Below, piece after piece: positions 36,372 to 43,343 of a stretch of DNA of 64,000 bases. Source of the stretch: UBA7803 sp040219935 (GTDB lineage Bacteria > Pseudomonadota > Gammaproteobacteria > Pseudomonadales > Azotimanducaceae); the NCBI GenBank assembly GCA_040219935.1, contig JAVJUA010000034.1:1-64000 (forward strand). The letters are read 5' to 3'. How positions within the stretch are numbered: position 1 is the first letter of the stretch; each line of letters begins with the position of its first letter. The translations under genes and the position numbers were made by a program. Under the pieces are notes generated by a model. The model was not told where the DNA came from and did not search any database. It saw nothing but the letters and a program-made list of their open reading frames with translations.

Positions 36372-36849
36372 GACTACCTTTCACGATCTGAAGATGAACA
36401 GCATTACCGGCGAGACGGTGGCGTTCGATCGGTTTCGCGGGCAGGTGTGCCTCGTCGTCAACCTGGCCAGCCGCTGAGGGCTGACGCCCCAGTACGCAGG
36501 TCTGCGTACCTTACAACAGAATTTCGCCGATCGCGGCTTCACCGTGCTCGGCTTTCCCTGCAACCAGTTCGGGGCCCAGGAACCCGGCAGCGATGCCGAG
36601 ATTCTGGAGTTCGCCAGCAGCCGCTATCAGGTGAACTTCCCCATGTTCAGCAAGATCGAGGTGAACGGCGCCGGCGCCTGCGCGCTGTACCAGTACCTCA
36701 AGAAGGCGAAGCCGGACGAGGAAGGCAACGCCGACATTCCCTGGAACTTCACCAAGTTCCTGGTGGACGGCGACGGCAACGTGCTGGCCCGGTTCGCGCC
36801 CACGGTGACGCCGGAGGAGATCGCCCTGCAGCTCGAGTCGGTGCTGTAG
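36370..36849 (+). CDS. selenocysteine-containing glutathione peroxidase (in-frame UGA at codon 36)
   Basis: The frame from the ATG at 36370 reads MTTFHDLKMNSITGE, then VVNLASR, an in-frame TGA at 36475-36477, and GLTPQYAGLRTL. It continues to the TAG at 36849 for 159 residues, the normal size for the family. UGA stands exactly where the catalytic Sec or Cys of glutathione peroxidases lies (NxAS-x-U/C-G-x-T-P-Q-Y). The other catalytic residues are present: Gln in GFPCNQFGAQEPG and Trp in IPWNFTKFLV. A strong hairpin with loop GGTC follows the UGA (see the SECIS entry). A standard gene caller would split it into a 35-residue stub and a C-terminal piece. It should reduce peroxides in the cytoplasm with a thiol donor. 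The aminotransferase gene follows by 7 bases. Confidence 0.92.
36475..36509 (+). promoter_or_regulatory. UGA codon and bacterial SECIS hairpin
   Basis: Behind the TGA (36475-36477), GTACGCA (36492-36498) pairs perfectly with TGCGTAC (36503-36509) across the loop GGTC. The apical GCAGGTCTGC is identical to the SelB-binding apex of E. coli fdhF as I recall it. The loop begins 21 bases after the UGA, slightly further than in fdhF. The hairpin is within the coding sequence and forces an uncommon TTA leucine codon just after it. Confidence 0.85.
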
Positions 36850-36856
36850 GCGGGTC

Positions 36857-38137
36857 ATGACCACGTCGCGGCGCCGCTTCCTGGGCGTGACCGGCGCTGC
36901 GGCGCTGGCCGGGGCGACGGCCTCGGCAGGCGCCCCCCGTGCGGCTGGGCAGGCGGCCGCTGAGCCGCTGCCGGACGGCGTGGCCGCGGCGCGGGCCGCG
37001 TTCGCCTTCACCGAGGCGCGCGTCCCCATGAACGCCGCCAATCTTTGCCCTGCGCCCCGGGCCGTGGCTGCCGCGGTGGCCGTCGCCGACGCCGACATCG
37101 ACGCCGACTGCTCGTTTCAGAACCGCGCCCGCTTCAGCGCCGAGCTGGAGCGCACCCGGGCAGCGCTGGCGCGTCAGCTTGGTGTTTCCGCCGACACCGT
37201 CGCGCTGGTGCGCAACACCAGCGAGGGCAACAACGTCGTCAATGCCGGGCTCGACCTGGCTGCCGGCGACGAGGTGGTGATCTGGAACGAGAACCATCCC
37301 ACCAATCACGTCGCCTGGACGGTGCGTGCCGCCCGGCACGGCCTCGTCGTGCGCACGGTGACCCTGCCCGACGGCGCCGCTGCCGATGCCGGCAGGGTGG
37401 TCGAGGCGTTCACGGCCGCGTTCACGCCGCGCACCCGGGTGCTGGCGTTCTCTCAGGTCTCGAACCTGAGCGGCATTGCCCTGCCGGCGGCGGCGCTCAC
37501 CGAGGCTGCCCAGCGCCGCGGCATCCACGTGCACGTCGATGGCGCCCAGACCTGGGGCGTGCTGGATCTCGACCTGCACGCGCTCGGCTTCGACTCGTTC
37601 GCGGCCAGCGCCCACAAGTGGTACATGGGCCCGCGTGAGGTGGGCCTGCTGTACGTGCGCGAGAGCGCCATTCCCCGGATCTGGCCCGGCGTGGTGGCGC
37701 CCGGCTGGGGGGACGACGCCGACCCCGATCCGGTGGGCGCACGCAAGTTCGAGTCGCTGGGGCAGCGCGACGACGCGGCGCTGGCCGGCATGGCGGTGGC
37801 GGCAGCCTTTCACGACGCCCTGAACGCGGCGGACCGCGGCGCCGTGGAGGCGTACGTGCGGGGGCTGATGGGGCGACTGCTGGCCGGCGTCGGCGAGGCC
37901 GGGCTGACGCCGGTCACGCCGCGTGACGAATCGGCCCTGGCCGGCGTCTGCGTGGTCGAGGTGGCGTCCGACCGGCGCGCCGAGGTGTTCGAGCGCCTGT
38001 ACCGGGAGCACGGCATCGCCGGCGCGACCACCGGCGGGCTGCGGCTATGCCCCCACGTCTACAACACGCCGGAGCACGTCGACCGGGCTGTGGCCGCGCT
38101 GCGGGCGTTGCGGCCGCTGATTCTCGGCCGCGCCTAG
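36857..38137 (+). CDS. Tat-exported class V PLP-dependent aminotransferase
   Basis: A 426-residue protein of the class V aminotransferase/isopenicillin N epimerase type. A twin-arginine signal (SRRRFLG, then VTGAAALAGATASAG) opens it. NTSEGNNVV binds the PLP phosphate region, HVDGAQTWG carries the cofactor aspartate and SAHKWYMGP the PLP lysine. Export by Tat implies folding with cofactor in the cytoplasm. It is co-oriented with the glutathione peroxidase gene 7 bases upstream. Confidence 0.88.
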   Translation: MTTSRRRFLGVTGAAALAGATASAGAPRAAGQAAAEPLPDGVAAARAAFAFTEARVPMNAANLCPAPRAVAAAVAVADADIDADCSFQNRARFSAELERTRAALARQLGVSADTVALVRNTSEGNNVVNAGLDLAAGDEVVIWNENHPTNHVAWTVRAARHGLVVRTVTLPDGAAADAGRVVEAFTAAFTPRTRVLAFSQVSNLSGIALPAAALTEAAQRRGIHVHVDGAQTWGVLDLDLHALGFDSFAASAHKWYMGPREVGLLYVRESAIPRIWPGVVAPGWGDDADPDPVGARKFESLGQRDDAALAGMAVAAAFHDALNAADRGAVEAYVRGLMGRLLAGVGEAGLTPVTPRDESALAGVCVVEVASDRRAEVFERLYREHGIAGATTGGLRLCPHVYNTPEHVDRAVAALRALRPLILGRA

Positions 38138-38178
38138 CCTCGCCGGCCGCGCCGCCCGCGCCTAGCCTCGCCGGCCGC
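38128..38178. repeat. 23-bp direct duplication at a convergent gene junction
   Basis: A 23-base sequence (starting CCGCGCCTAGCC and ending GGCCGC) occurs exactly twice, 38128-38150 and 38156-38178, period 28. Copy one contains the TAG of the aminotransferase gene and copy two ends one base before the stop of the opposite dehydrogenase gene. It fills the whole intergenic gap. Confidence 0.85.
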
Positions 38179-39309
38179 TCAGCCGCCGTTGGCGCGGTCG
38201 ACCCGGACGATGCGGCCCTGCTCGCTGTCGGTCACCAGGTACAGGTGGCCGTCCGGGCCCACCTTGACGTTGCGGATGCGCTCGCCCAGCTCGCCGAACA
38301 TGGCGTGCTCCGCGGCCACCTGGCCGTTCTCCAGCACCAGCCGCCGCACCTCGCGGTTCACCAGGGCGCCGACGAACAGGTTGCCCTGCCATTCCGGAAA
38401 CGCCTCGGCCCGGTAGATGGCGAGGCCCGACGGCGCGATGGACGGCACCCAGTGGGTCAGGGCCCCCTCCATGTCCGGAAGCTCCTGGAACGGCGACACG
38501 TAGGCGCCGGTGTAGTCGAGGCCGTGGGTGACCACCGGCCAGCCGTAGTTGCGCCCGGGCTTGAGCAGGTTCAGCTCGTCGCCGCCGCGGGGGCCGTGCT
38601 CGTGCTGGTAGGCGCGGCCGGTGACCGGGTCCACGGCCAGCCCCTGGGGGTTACGGTGGCCCCAGGTCCACACCGGCGCCGCGCCGCCGGCCTCGGCGGC
38701 GCTGCCGCTGGCCTCGGCGGCGAACGGGTTGTCCGCCGGGATGCTGCCGTCGTCGCCGATGCGCAGGGTCTTGCCGAGCATGCCGTCCACGTCCTGGGCC
38801 TGCTCGCGATAGTCGAAGCCGTCGCCGGTGGTGACCAGCAGGGTGCCGTCGCGCAGCCACGCCATGCTGCCGCCGTAGTGCTGGGGCGTGTCCTTGGTGG
38901 GTGCCACGGTCAGCACCGCCTCCAGGTCGGCGAGGCCGGTGTCGGTGAGCCGCGCCCGCGCCACCCGGGTGGCGTTGGCGTCGGGACCGCCGTGGGCGTA
39001 TGAGAGGTAAACCAGGCCATTGTCGGCGAAGGCCGGATGCAGGATCACGTCCAGCAGCCCGCCCTGGCCGCGGAAGTAGACCTCGGGCACGCCGGCGAGC
39101 GGCGCGCTCACCGTGCCGTCGGCGGCCACCCGCCGCAGCGTGCCCGGGCGCTCGGTCACCAGCAGGCTGCCGTCCGGCAGAAATGCGAGCCCCCAGGGCA
39201 GGTTCAGGCCCTCGGCCACGGTGGTGAGCCGGTAGGCCGACTCGTCGGCGGACGCCGGCGGGCCGCCGAGGACCAGCAGGGTGGCGAGGCAAAGCAGGAT
39301 GGTGCGCAT
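38179..39309 (-). CDS. PQQ-dependent aldose/sugar dehydrogenase-type beta-propeller
   Basis: A 376-residue exported six-bladed propeller of the YliI/Ald family: signal peptide (ILLCLATLLVLGGPPASA), NLPWGLAFLPDGSLLVTERPG, GGLLDVILHP, GHRNPQGLAVDP and HEHGPRGGDELN, then GLAIYRAEAFPEWQGN. Family members oxidise sugars with PQQ in the periplasm. I see no PQQ synthesis genes in the window. The ATG at 39309 begins the signal peptide; a longer frame to 39720 is antisense to other genes' leaders and not supported. Confidence 0.88.
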   Translation of the reverse strand: MRTILLCLATLLVLGGPPASADESAYRLTTVAEGLNLPWGLAFLPDGSLLVTERPGTLRRVAADGTVSAPLAGVPEVYFRGQGGLLDVILHPAFADNGLVYLSYAHGGPDANATRVARARLTDTGLADLEAVLTVAPTKDTPQHYGGSMAWLRDGTLLVTTGDGFDYREQAQDVDGMLGKTLRIGDDGSIPADNPFAAEASGSAAEAGGAAPVWTWGHRNPQGLAVDPVTGRAYQHEHGPRGGDELNLLKPGRNYGWPVVTHGLDYTGAYVSPFQELPDMEGALTHWVPSIAPSGLAIYRAEAFPEWQGNLFVGALVNREVRRLVLENGQVAAEHAMFGELGERIRNVKVGPDGHLYLVTDSEQGRIVRVDRANGG

Positions 39310-39420
39310 GGCGTGCGGGCTCCGGGTGCGTCGAGTGGGCAGTGTAGCCGCTGCGGGGCTCGGTAACAGCGCCCGGGACGGGTACACTCCGTGCAACGTC
39401 GCGGTTTGGGAGCAGGGAGC

Positions 39421-39858
39421 ATGGTACGCACGCTGGGCGCCTTCATGGTGGCGGTGCTGGTCACGTACGTGGCCGCGGCGGCCGCCGCCACCCAGTCGGT
39501 GATGGGTCGGCTGCTCGATCTGGGGGCGCCGGTGACCCTGGCCGTGCGCGCCGAAGCCACCTGGCACGACCTGCTGGGCATGGCTTCTTCCTACCTGCCC
39601 ATCCTCGCCGTCGCCCTGCTGATCGCGTTTCCGGTGGCGGCACTGGTGGTGCGCTTCCTGCCCAACTGGCGTGCCATCGGCTATCCCCTGGCCGGGGCCG
39701 TGGGGGTGCTGGCCGTGCACGTCATCCTCGAGCAGCTGTTCATGATCACGCCGGTGGCCGCCACCCGCACGCTGGCCGGGCTCGGCGTGCAGGCGCTGTG
39801 CGGCGCCCTCGGCGGCTGGGTGTTTCTGCGCTGCCTGCCGGCGCGGCGCGCCGCGTGA
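39421..39858 (+). CDS. hypothetical membrane protein
   Basis: A 145-residue protein with about four hydrophobic segments: AFMVAVLVTYVAAAAAA, YLPILAVALLIAFPVAALVV, LAGAVGVLAVHVILEQL and LAGLGVQALCGALGGWVFL. GGAG lies just before the ATG at 39421. I recognise no family. Its TGA overlaps the GTG of the AbgT gene (GTGA), so it is translated together with that transporter. Confidence 0.75.
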   Translation: MVRTLGAFMVAVLVTYVAAAAAATQSVMGRLLDLGAPVTLAVRAEATWHDLLGMASSYLPILAVALLIAFPVAALVVRFLPNWRAIGYPLAGAVGVLAVHVILEQLFMITPVAATRTLAGLGVQALCGALGGWVFLRCLPARRAA

Positions 39859-41390
39859 GCGACGCGGTCGCCGCCCCGTCGCGCCTGGCGCGCGCGCTCG
39901 ATGCGGTGGAGCGCATCGGCAATCGTCTGCCGGATCCGGCGCTGCTGTTCTTCCTGCTGCTGCTGGCGGTGTGGGCGCTGTCGGCGCTGCTGGCCCAGTT
40001 CAGCTACGGCCACATCGACCCGCGTACGGGCGCGCCCATCGGGGTGGTGAATCTGCTCGACCCCGCCGCGCTCACCACCTTTCTCGGCGGCATGGTCACC
40101 ACCTTCGTCACCTTCCATCCGCTCGGCGTGGTGCTGCTGGCCATGCTCGGCATCGGCGTCGCCGACCACACCGGCTTCATCAAGGCCGGGCTGCGCGCGC
40201 TGTTGTCGGTGACCAGCCCGCGGCTGCTCACGCCCATGCTGCTGTTCATCGCCATCGTCAGCCACAGCGCCGTCGACGCCGGCTACGTGCTGGTGATTCC
40301 GCTCGGCGCGGTGATCTTTCAGGCCGCCGGGCGGCATCCGCTCACCGGCATCGCCGTCGCCTTCGCCGGCGTCTCCGGCGGCTTCAGCGCCAACTTCCTC
40401 CCCAGTGCGCTCGACCCGATGCTGCAGGGCATCAGCCAGGCCGGCGCGCGGCTGATCGACCCCGACATCATCCTGAACCCGCTGAACAACTGGTTCTTCA
40501 CCTCCGCCTCGACCCTGCTCATCGTCGGGCTGGGCTGGTTCGTGGCCGACCGCATCGTCGAGCCGCGCCTGTCCGGGGTCGCCGTCGACGGCGACCTGGC
40601 CGATGCCCCGGCGCTGCAGGCGCTGTCGACGGCGGAGCGCCGCGGGCTGTGGGGCGGGGTCGTGGTGATGGTGCTCGGCGTGGTTGCGCTGGTGGCCACG
40701 TCGCTGCCGGCAGCCTCCGCATGGCGCGCCCCCACCGGCGAGCTGGCAGCCTCGGCGGCGCCGCTGATGAAGAGCATCGTGCCCCTCATCTTCCTGTTCT
40801 TTCTGCTGCCGGGCGTGGTCTACGGCTATGTCTCGGGCACGGTGAAGACCCACCGCGACATCGTCGCTGGCATGACCCACGCCATGAGCGGCATGGGCTA
40901 CTACATCGTCATGGCCTTCTTCGCGTCGCTGTTCATCGCCGAGTTCGGCCGCTCGAACCTGGGCGCCCTGTTCGCCCTGCAGGGCGCCGCCTGGCTCGAG
41001 GCCGCCGCGCTGCCGGCCGCGTTTACCGTGGTCGGGGTCGTGCTGATCACCGGGGTGGTGAACCTGTTCGTCGGCTCGGCGTCGGCCAAGTGGGCGCTGC
41101 TGGCGCCGATTCTGGTGCCCATGCTGATGGCGCTCGGCATCTCGCCGGACCTCACCCAGGCCGCCTACCGGGTGGGCGACTCGTCCACCAACATCATCAC
41201 GCCGCTGATGCCCTACTTCCCGCTGGTGGTGGTGTTCTGCCAGCGCTACGTGCAGAGCACGGGCATCGGCACGGTGGTGGCGATGATGCTACCGTTCTCC
41301 ATCGCCTTCCTGGTGGTGTGGACGGCGTTTCTGCTGCTCTACTGGGCCACGGGCATTCCGCTCGGGCTGCAGGCCAGCTACGGCTACTGA
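39855..41390 (+). CDS. AbgT-family transporter
   Basis: A 511-residue membrane protein with the AbgT pattern: ERIGNRLPDPALLFF at the N-terminus, HPLGVVLLAMLGIGVADHTGFI, SHSAVDAGYVLVIPLGA, VSGGFSANFLPSALDP and a C-terminal VNLFVGSASAKWALLAPILVPM followed by YRVGDSSTNIITPLM. Members import p-aminobenzoyl-glutamate or export sulfonamide-like antimetabolites using the proton gradient. The GTG at 39855 overlaps the upstream stop by GTGA. Confidence 0.92.
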   Translation: MSDAVAAPSRLARALDAVERIGNRLPDPALLFFLLLLAVWALSALLAQFSYGHIDPRTGAPIGVVNLLDPAALTTFLGGMVTTFVTFHPLGVVLLAMLGIGVADHTGFIKAGLRALLSVTSPRLLTPMLLFIAIVSHSAVDAGYVLVIPLGAVIFQAAGRHPLTGIAVAFAGVSGGFSANFLPSALDPMLQGISQAGARLIDPDIILNPLNNWFFTSASTLLIVGLGWFVADRIVEPRLSGVAVDGDLADAPALQALSTAERRGLWGGVVVMVLGVVALVATSLPAASAWRAPTGELAASAAPLMKSIVPLIFLFFLLPGVVYGYVSGTVKTHRDIVAGMTHAMSGMGYYIVMAFFASLFIAEFGRSNLGALFALQGAAWLEAAALPAAFTVVGVVLITGVVNLFVGSASAKWALLAPILVPMLMALGISPDLTQAAYRVGDSSTNIITPLMPYFPLVVVFCQRYVQSTGIGTVVAMMLPFSIAFLVVWTAFLLLYWATGIPLGLQASYGY

Positions 41391-41435
41391 GCCTGGTACC
41401 GGAATTCGTTCAAGGCATCGATCGGGCGTCGCTCG

Positions 41436-42038
41436 TTACGATCGAACGAATGACAGCAGAGGACCGAGATCGTGGCCATCGGCGGCGCGCAGAGCGTCGA
41501 TGTAGCGCCGGCGAGCCTCGCTCGCGTCGCGCAGCGTTGCCCGACCCCAAGTGAATGGCGTGCGGCCGAGCGTCTCGAGCAGGATGTCGGTAGCCAGGCG
41601 GGCGTGGCGGCCGTTGCCGTTCGGGTAGGGGTGAATGTAGACCAGCTTGTGATGGAATCGGGCCGCGACCTCGTCGGGTGGGTACGTGTCGTGCTGGATC
41701 CAGTATGCGACGTTGTCGAGCAGCTCCTGCAGGTCTGTTTGAATTCGTGCCGGGGCAACGCCGATGTTCTTTTCCGTCGTGCGGTACGTGCCCGCCCATG
41801 ACCAGACGTCTCCGTACATCCGCTTGTGGAGGCCGTTCAGGTAGCTGCGGCTCAACACCTGGTCATTGTTGCGTCTGCGTGCCCACGTCTGCGCCTTGAG
41901 GATGTTCTGCTGCTCGGCAGCGTTGAGGTCGCCGCGCGTGGTGACGTACGAGAGCTTCAGGCCTTCGCGCTCGTCGACGCCGAGAGGTGTCGTGCCGTCG
42001 ACATCCGGGAGCAGCCCGTCGCTCACGCGTCGTCCCAT
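41436..42038 (-). CDS. mobile mystery protein B (Fic/DOC family)
   Basis: A 200-residue Fic-domain protein with the motif HPYPNGNGRH at 136-145 (HPFxxGNGR class) and the pre-motif helix region WSWAGTYRTTEKNIG. Fic proteins transfer AMP or a related group to target proteins. The N-terminal LKLSYVTTRGDLNAAEQQNI is typical of the mobile mystery B group, which is always beside an A partner. It overlaps the A gene by 16 bases. GC content is lower than in flanking genes, as expected for a horizontally moving pair. Confidence 0.9.
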   Translation of the reverse strand: MGRRVSDGLLPDVDGTTPLGVDEREGLKLSYVTTRGDLNAAEQQNILKAQTWARRRNNDQVLSRSYLNGLHKRMYGDVWSWAGTYRTTEKNIGVAPARIQTDLQELLDNVAYWIQHDTYPPDEVAARFHHKLVYIHPYPNGNGRHARLATDILLETLGRTPFTWGRATLRDASEARRRYIDALRAADGHDLGPLLSFVRS

Positions 42039-42490
42039 AGCGTGGCGTCCGAATTGTCTACGAGCTCACGAATGAGCTGCTGCAGATGCGCGCGATTCGT
42101 ATCGGCATCGGCGCTCTGATCCTCGAGAGCCATGCTGTGGCTGGTGGCATTGAGCATGGCAATGGCATGGTGGCGCGCGCGGGCCTCGACGAGTTCCTGA
42201 AGGGGCAGTCGAGGAACGAAGGCGTAGACCAACTCGCAGTCCATCGCTTGGGCCGTACGCCTCAGCGTGTTCAACGTGATCGAGCCCTCAGCTTCCGCCT
42301 GTTCGATCATGGTCACGCGGGGCTGACTGACGCCCAGCCGCTTGCCGAGCTGTCTGGTCGTCATGCCCAGCGCTTCGCGGATGGCCCGTGCCCAGCCTCG
42401 CGGCGGGCGCGCGAATGCCTCCGTGTCGCGAAGTGGCGTAAGCCGCCGATCGAGCTGTCTGCGGGCAAGAGCCCGGTCCAGACGACGCAT
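42023..42490 (-). CDS. mobile mystery protein A (XRE-type helix-turn-helix)
   Basis: A 155-residue DNA-binding protein with RPPRGWARAIREALGMTTRQLGKRLGVSQ, an XRE helix-turn-helix in about residues 30-80, then the group signature DCELVYAFVPR and SMALEDQ. It probably represses the pair and may restrain the Fic partner. The start at 42490 (ATG) is followed by the conserved RRLDRALA lead. Its upstream region is strikingly AT-rich. Confidence 0.9.
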   Translation of the reverse strand: MRRLDRALARRQLDRRLTPLRDTEAFARPPRGWARAIREALGMTTRQLGKRLGVSQPRVTMIEQAEAEGSITLNTLRRTAQAMDCELVYAFVPRLPLQELVEARARHHAIAMLNATSHSMALEDQSADADTNRAHLQQLIRELVDNSDATLWDDA

Positions 42491-42524
42491 TTTGACAACC
42501 TAAAAATTATGTCTTGAGGCCGAG

Positions 42525-42554
42525 AATATAATTTATAAGGCATCAAATAATCAA
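42525..42554 (-). promoter_or_regulatory. promoter of the mobile mystery pair
   Basis: Minus-strand TTGATT (42549-42554) and TATATT (42525-42530) are 18 bases apart, in the AT-rich gap 42491-42604 that contrasts sharply with the genome average. No gene is visible in the gap. Confidence 0.5.
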
Positions 42555-42604
42555 TGCTAGATAATCTTTAAGTTATATTTGTAGCGCCTCTGTACTGTTC
42601 ATCG

Positions 42605-43300
42605 TCACCGGCCCTTGTTGCGGGCGTCGATGGCGAACGTGGCCTGCACCTCGCGACGCACGGTCATCTCGCCCGGGGCGAAGGTGTCTTTGGCGGCGCT
42701 GCGCACGGCCATGGCCTCCATCATCAGCGGCTGCACGCTGTGGCTGCCGGCCACCACGTTGCTGAGGCCGCCGAGCTTCACCTCGAAGCGCTCGGCGATC
42801 TGCCTGGCTTCGCGCCGGGCGTCGTCGATGGCGAGGTCGAGGGCGCGGCGCTCCAGCTCCACCCGGTTCGACGCGTCGAGGCTCACGCCGCCGACGCCGG
42901 TGACGCCGCGGCCGAGGGCGCCATTGATCAGGTCGCCGATCAGCACCAGGTCGCGGACCACCACCTCGATGCTGCGGCTGGCGATGAGGCCGTCGATGAC
43001 GCTGTCGTCGTTGCGCGGGCGATAGCGGGGATAGATGTTCACGGCAGCGGCGGTGACGTCGCGGCGGGCGATGTCGAGGCTGTCGGTGAGGTCGAGCACG
43101 GCGGCCACCACCTCATCGAGCTCGGCCTTCAGCTTGTTGGCGTCCGGGCCCTCGCGCCGCACCTCCAGGCTCAGGCGCGCCATGTCCGGAACCACGGCCA
43201 CCTCGCCGCTGCCGCTGACGTGGATGCCGGTGAGCGGCTCCGAGGCGAAGGCGGGAAACGAAAGCGTGGTGCAGAGCAGCAGCAGGGCGGTGGGTCGCAT
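42605..43300 (-). CDS. SIMPL (DUF541) domain exported protein
   Basis: A 231-residue periplasmic protein: signal peptide (ALLLLCTTLSFPAFA), then the SIMPL domain with IHVSGSGEVAVVPDMARLSLEVRREG, NIYPRYR and SIEVVVRDL. The ATG at 43300 has AGGAG seven bases upstream (in CAGGAGCAAACC); the longer frame to 43345 overlaps the divergent patatin gene start and is rejected. Function of the family is poorly known; E. coli YggE is a member linked to oxidative stress. Confidence 0.88.
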   Translation of the reverse strand: MRPTALLLLCTTLSFPAFASEPLTGIHVSGSGEVAVVPDMARLSLEVRREGPDANKLKAELDEVVAAVLDLTDSLDIARRDVTAAAVNIYPRYRPRNDDSVIDGLIASRSIEVVVRDLVLIGDLINGALGRGVTGVGGVSLDASNRVELERRALDLAIDDARREARQIAERFEVKLGGLSNVVAGSHSVQPLMMEAMAVRSAAKDTFAPGEMTVRREVQATFAIDARNKGR

Positions 43301-43329
43301 GGTTTGCTCCTGGCGGTTGAGGCGCCCAC

Positions 43330-43335
43330 TATAAT
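43330..43335 (+). promoter_or_regulatory. -10 element for an apparently leaderless patatin mRNA
   Basis: A perfect TATAAT ends 8 bases before the ATG at 43344. A transcript starting 6-8 bases after the -10 would begin at or next to the start codon, and no Shine-Dalgarno sequence fits in the gap. TTGCTC at 43304-43309 is a possible -35 with a long 20-base spacer. Confidence 0.5.
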
Positions 43336-43343
43336 CAGTCTGC

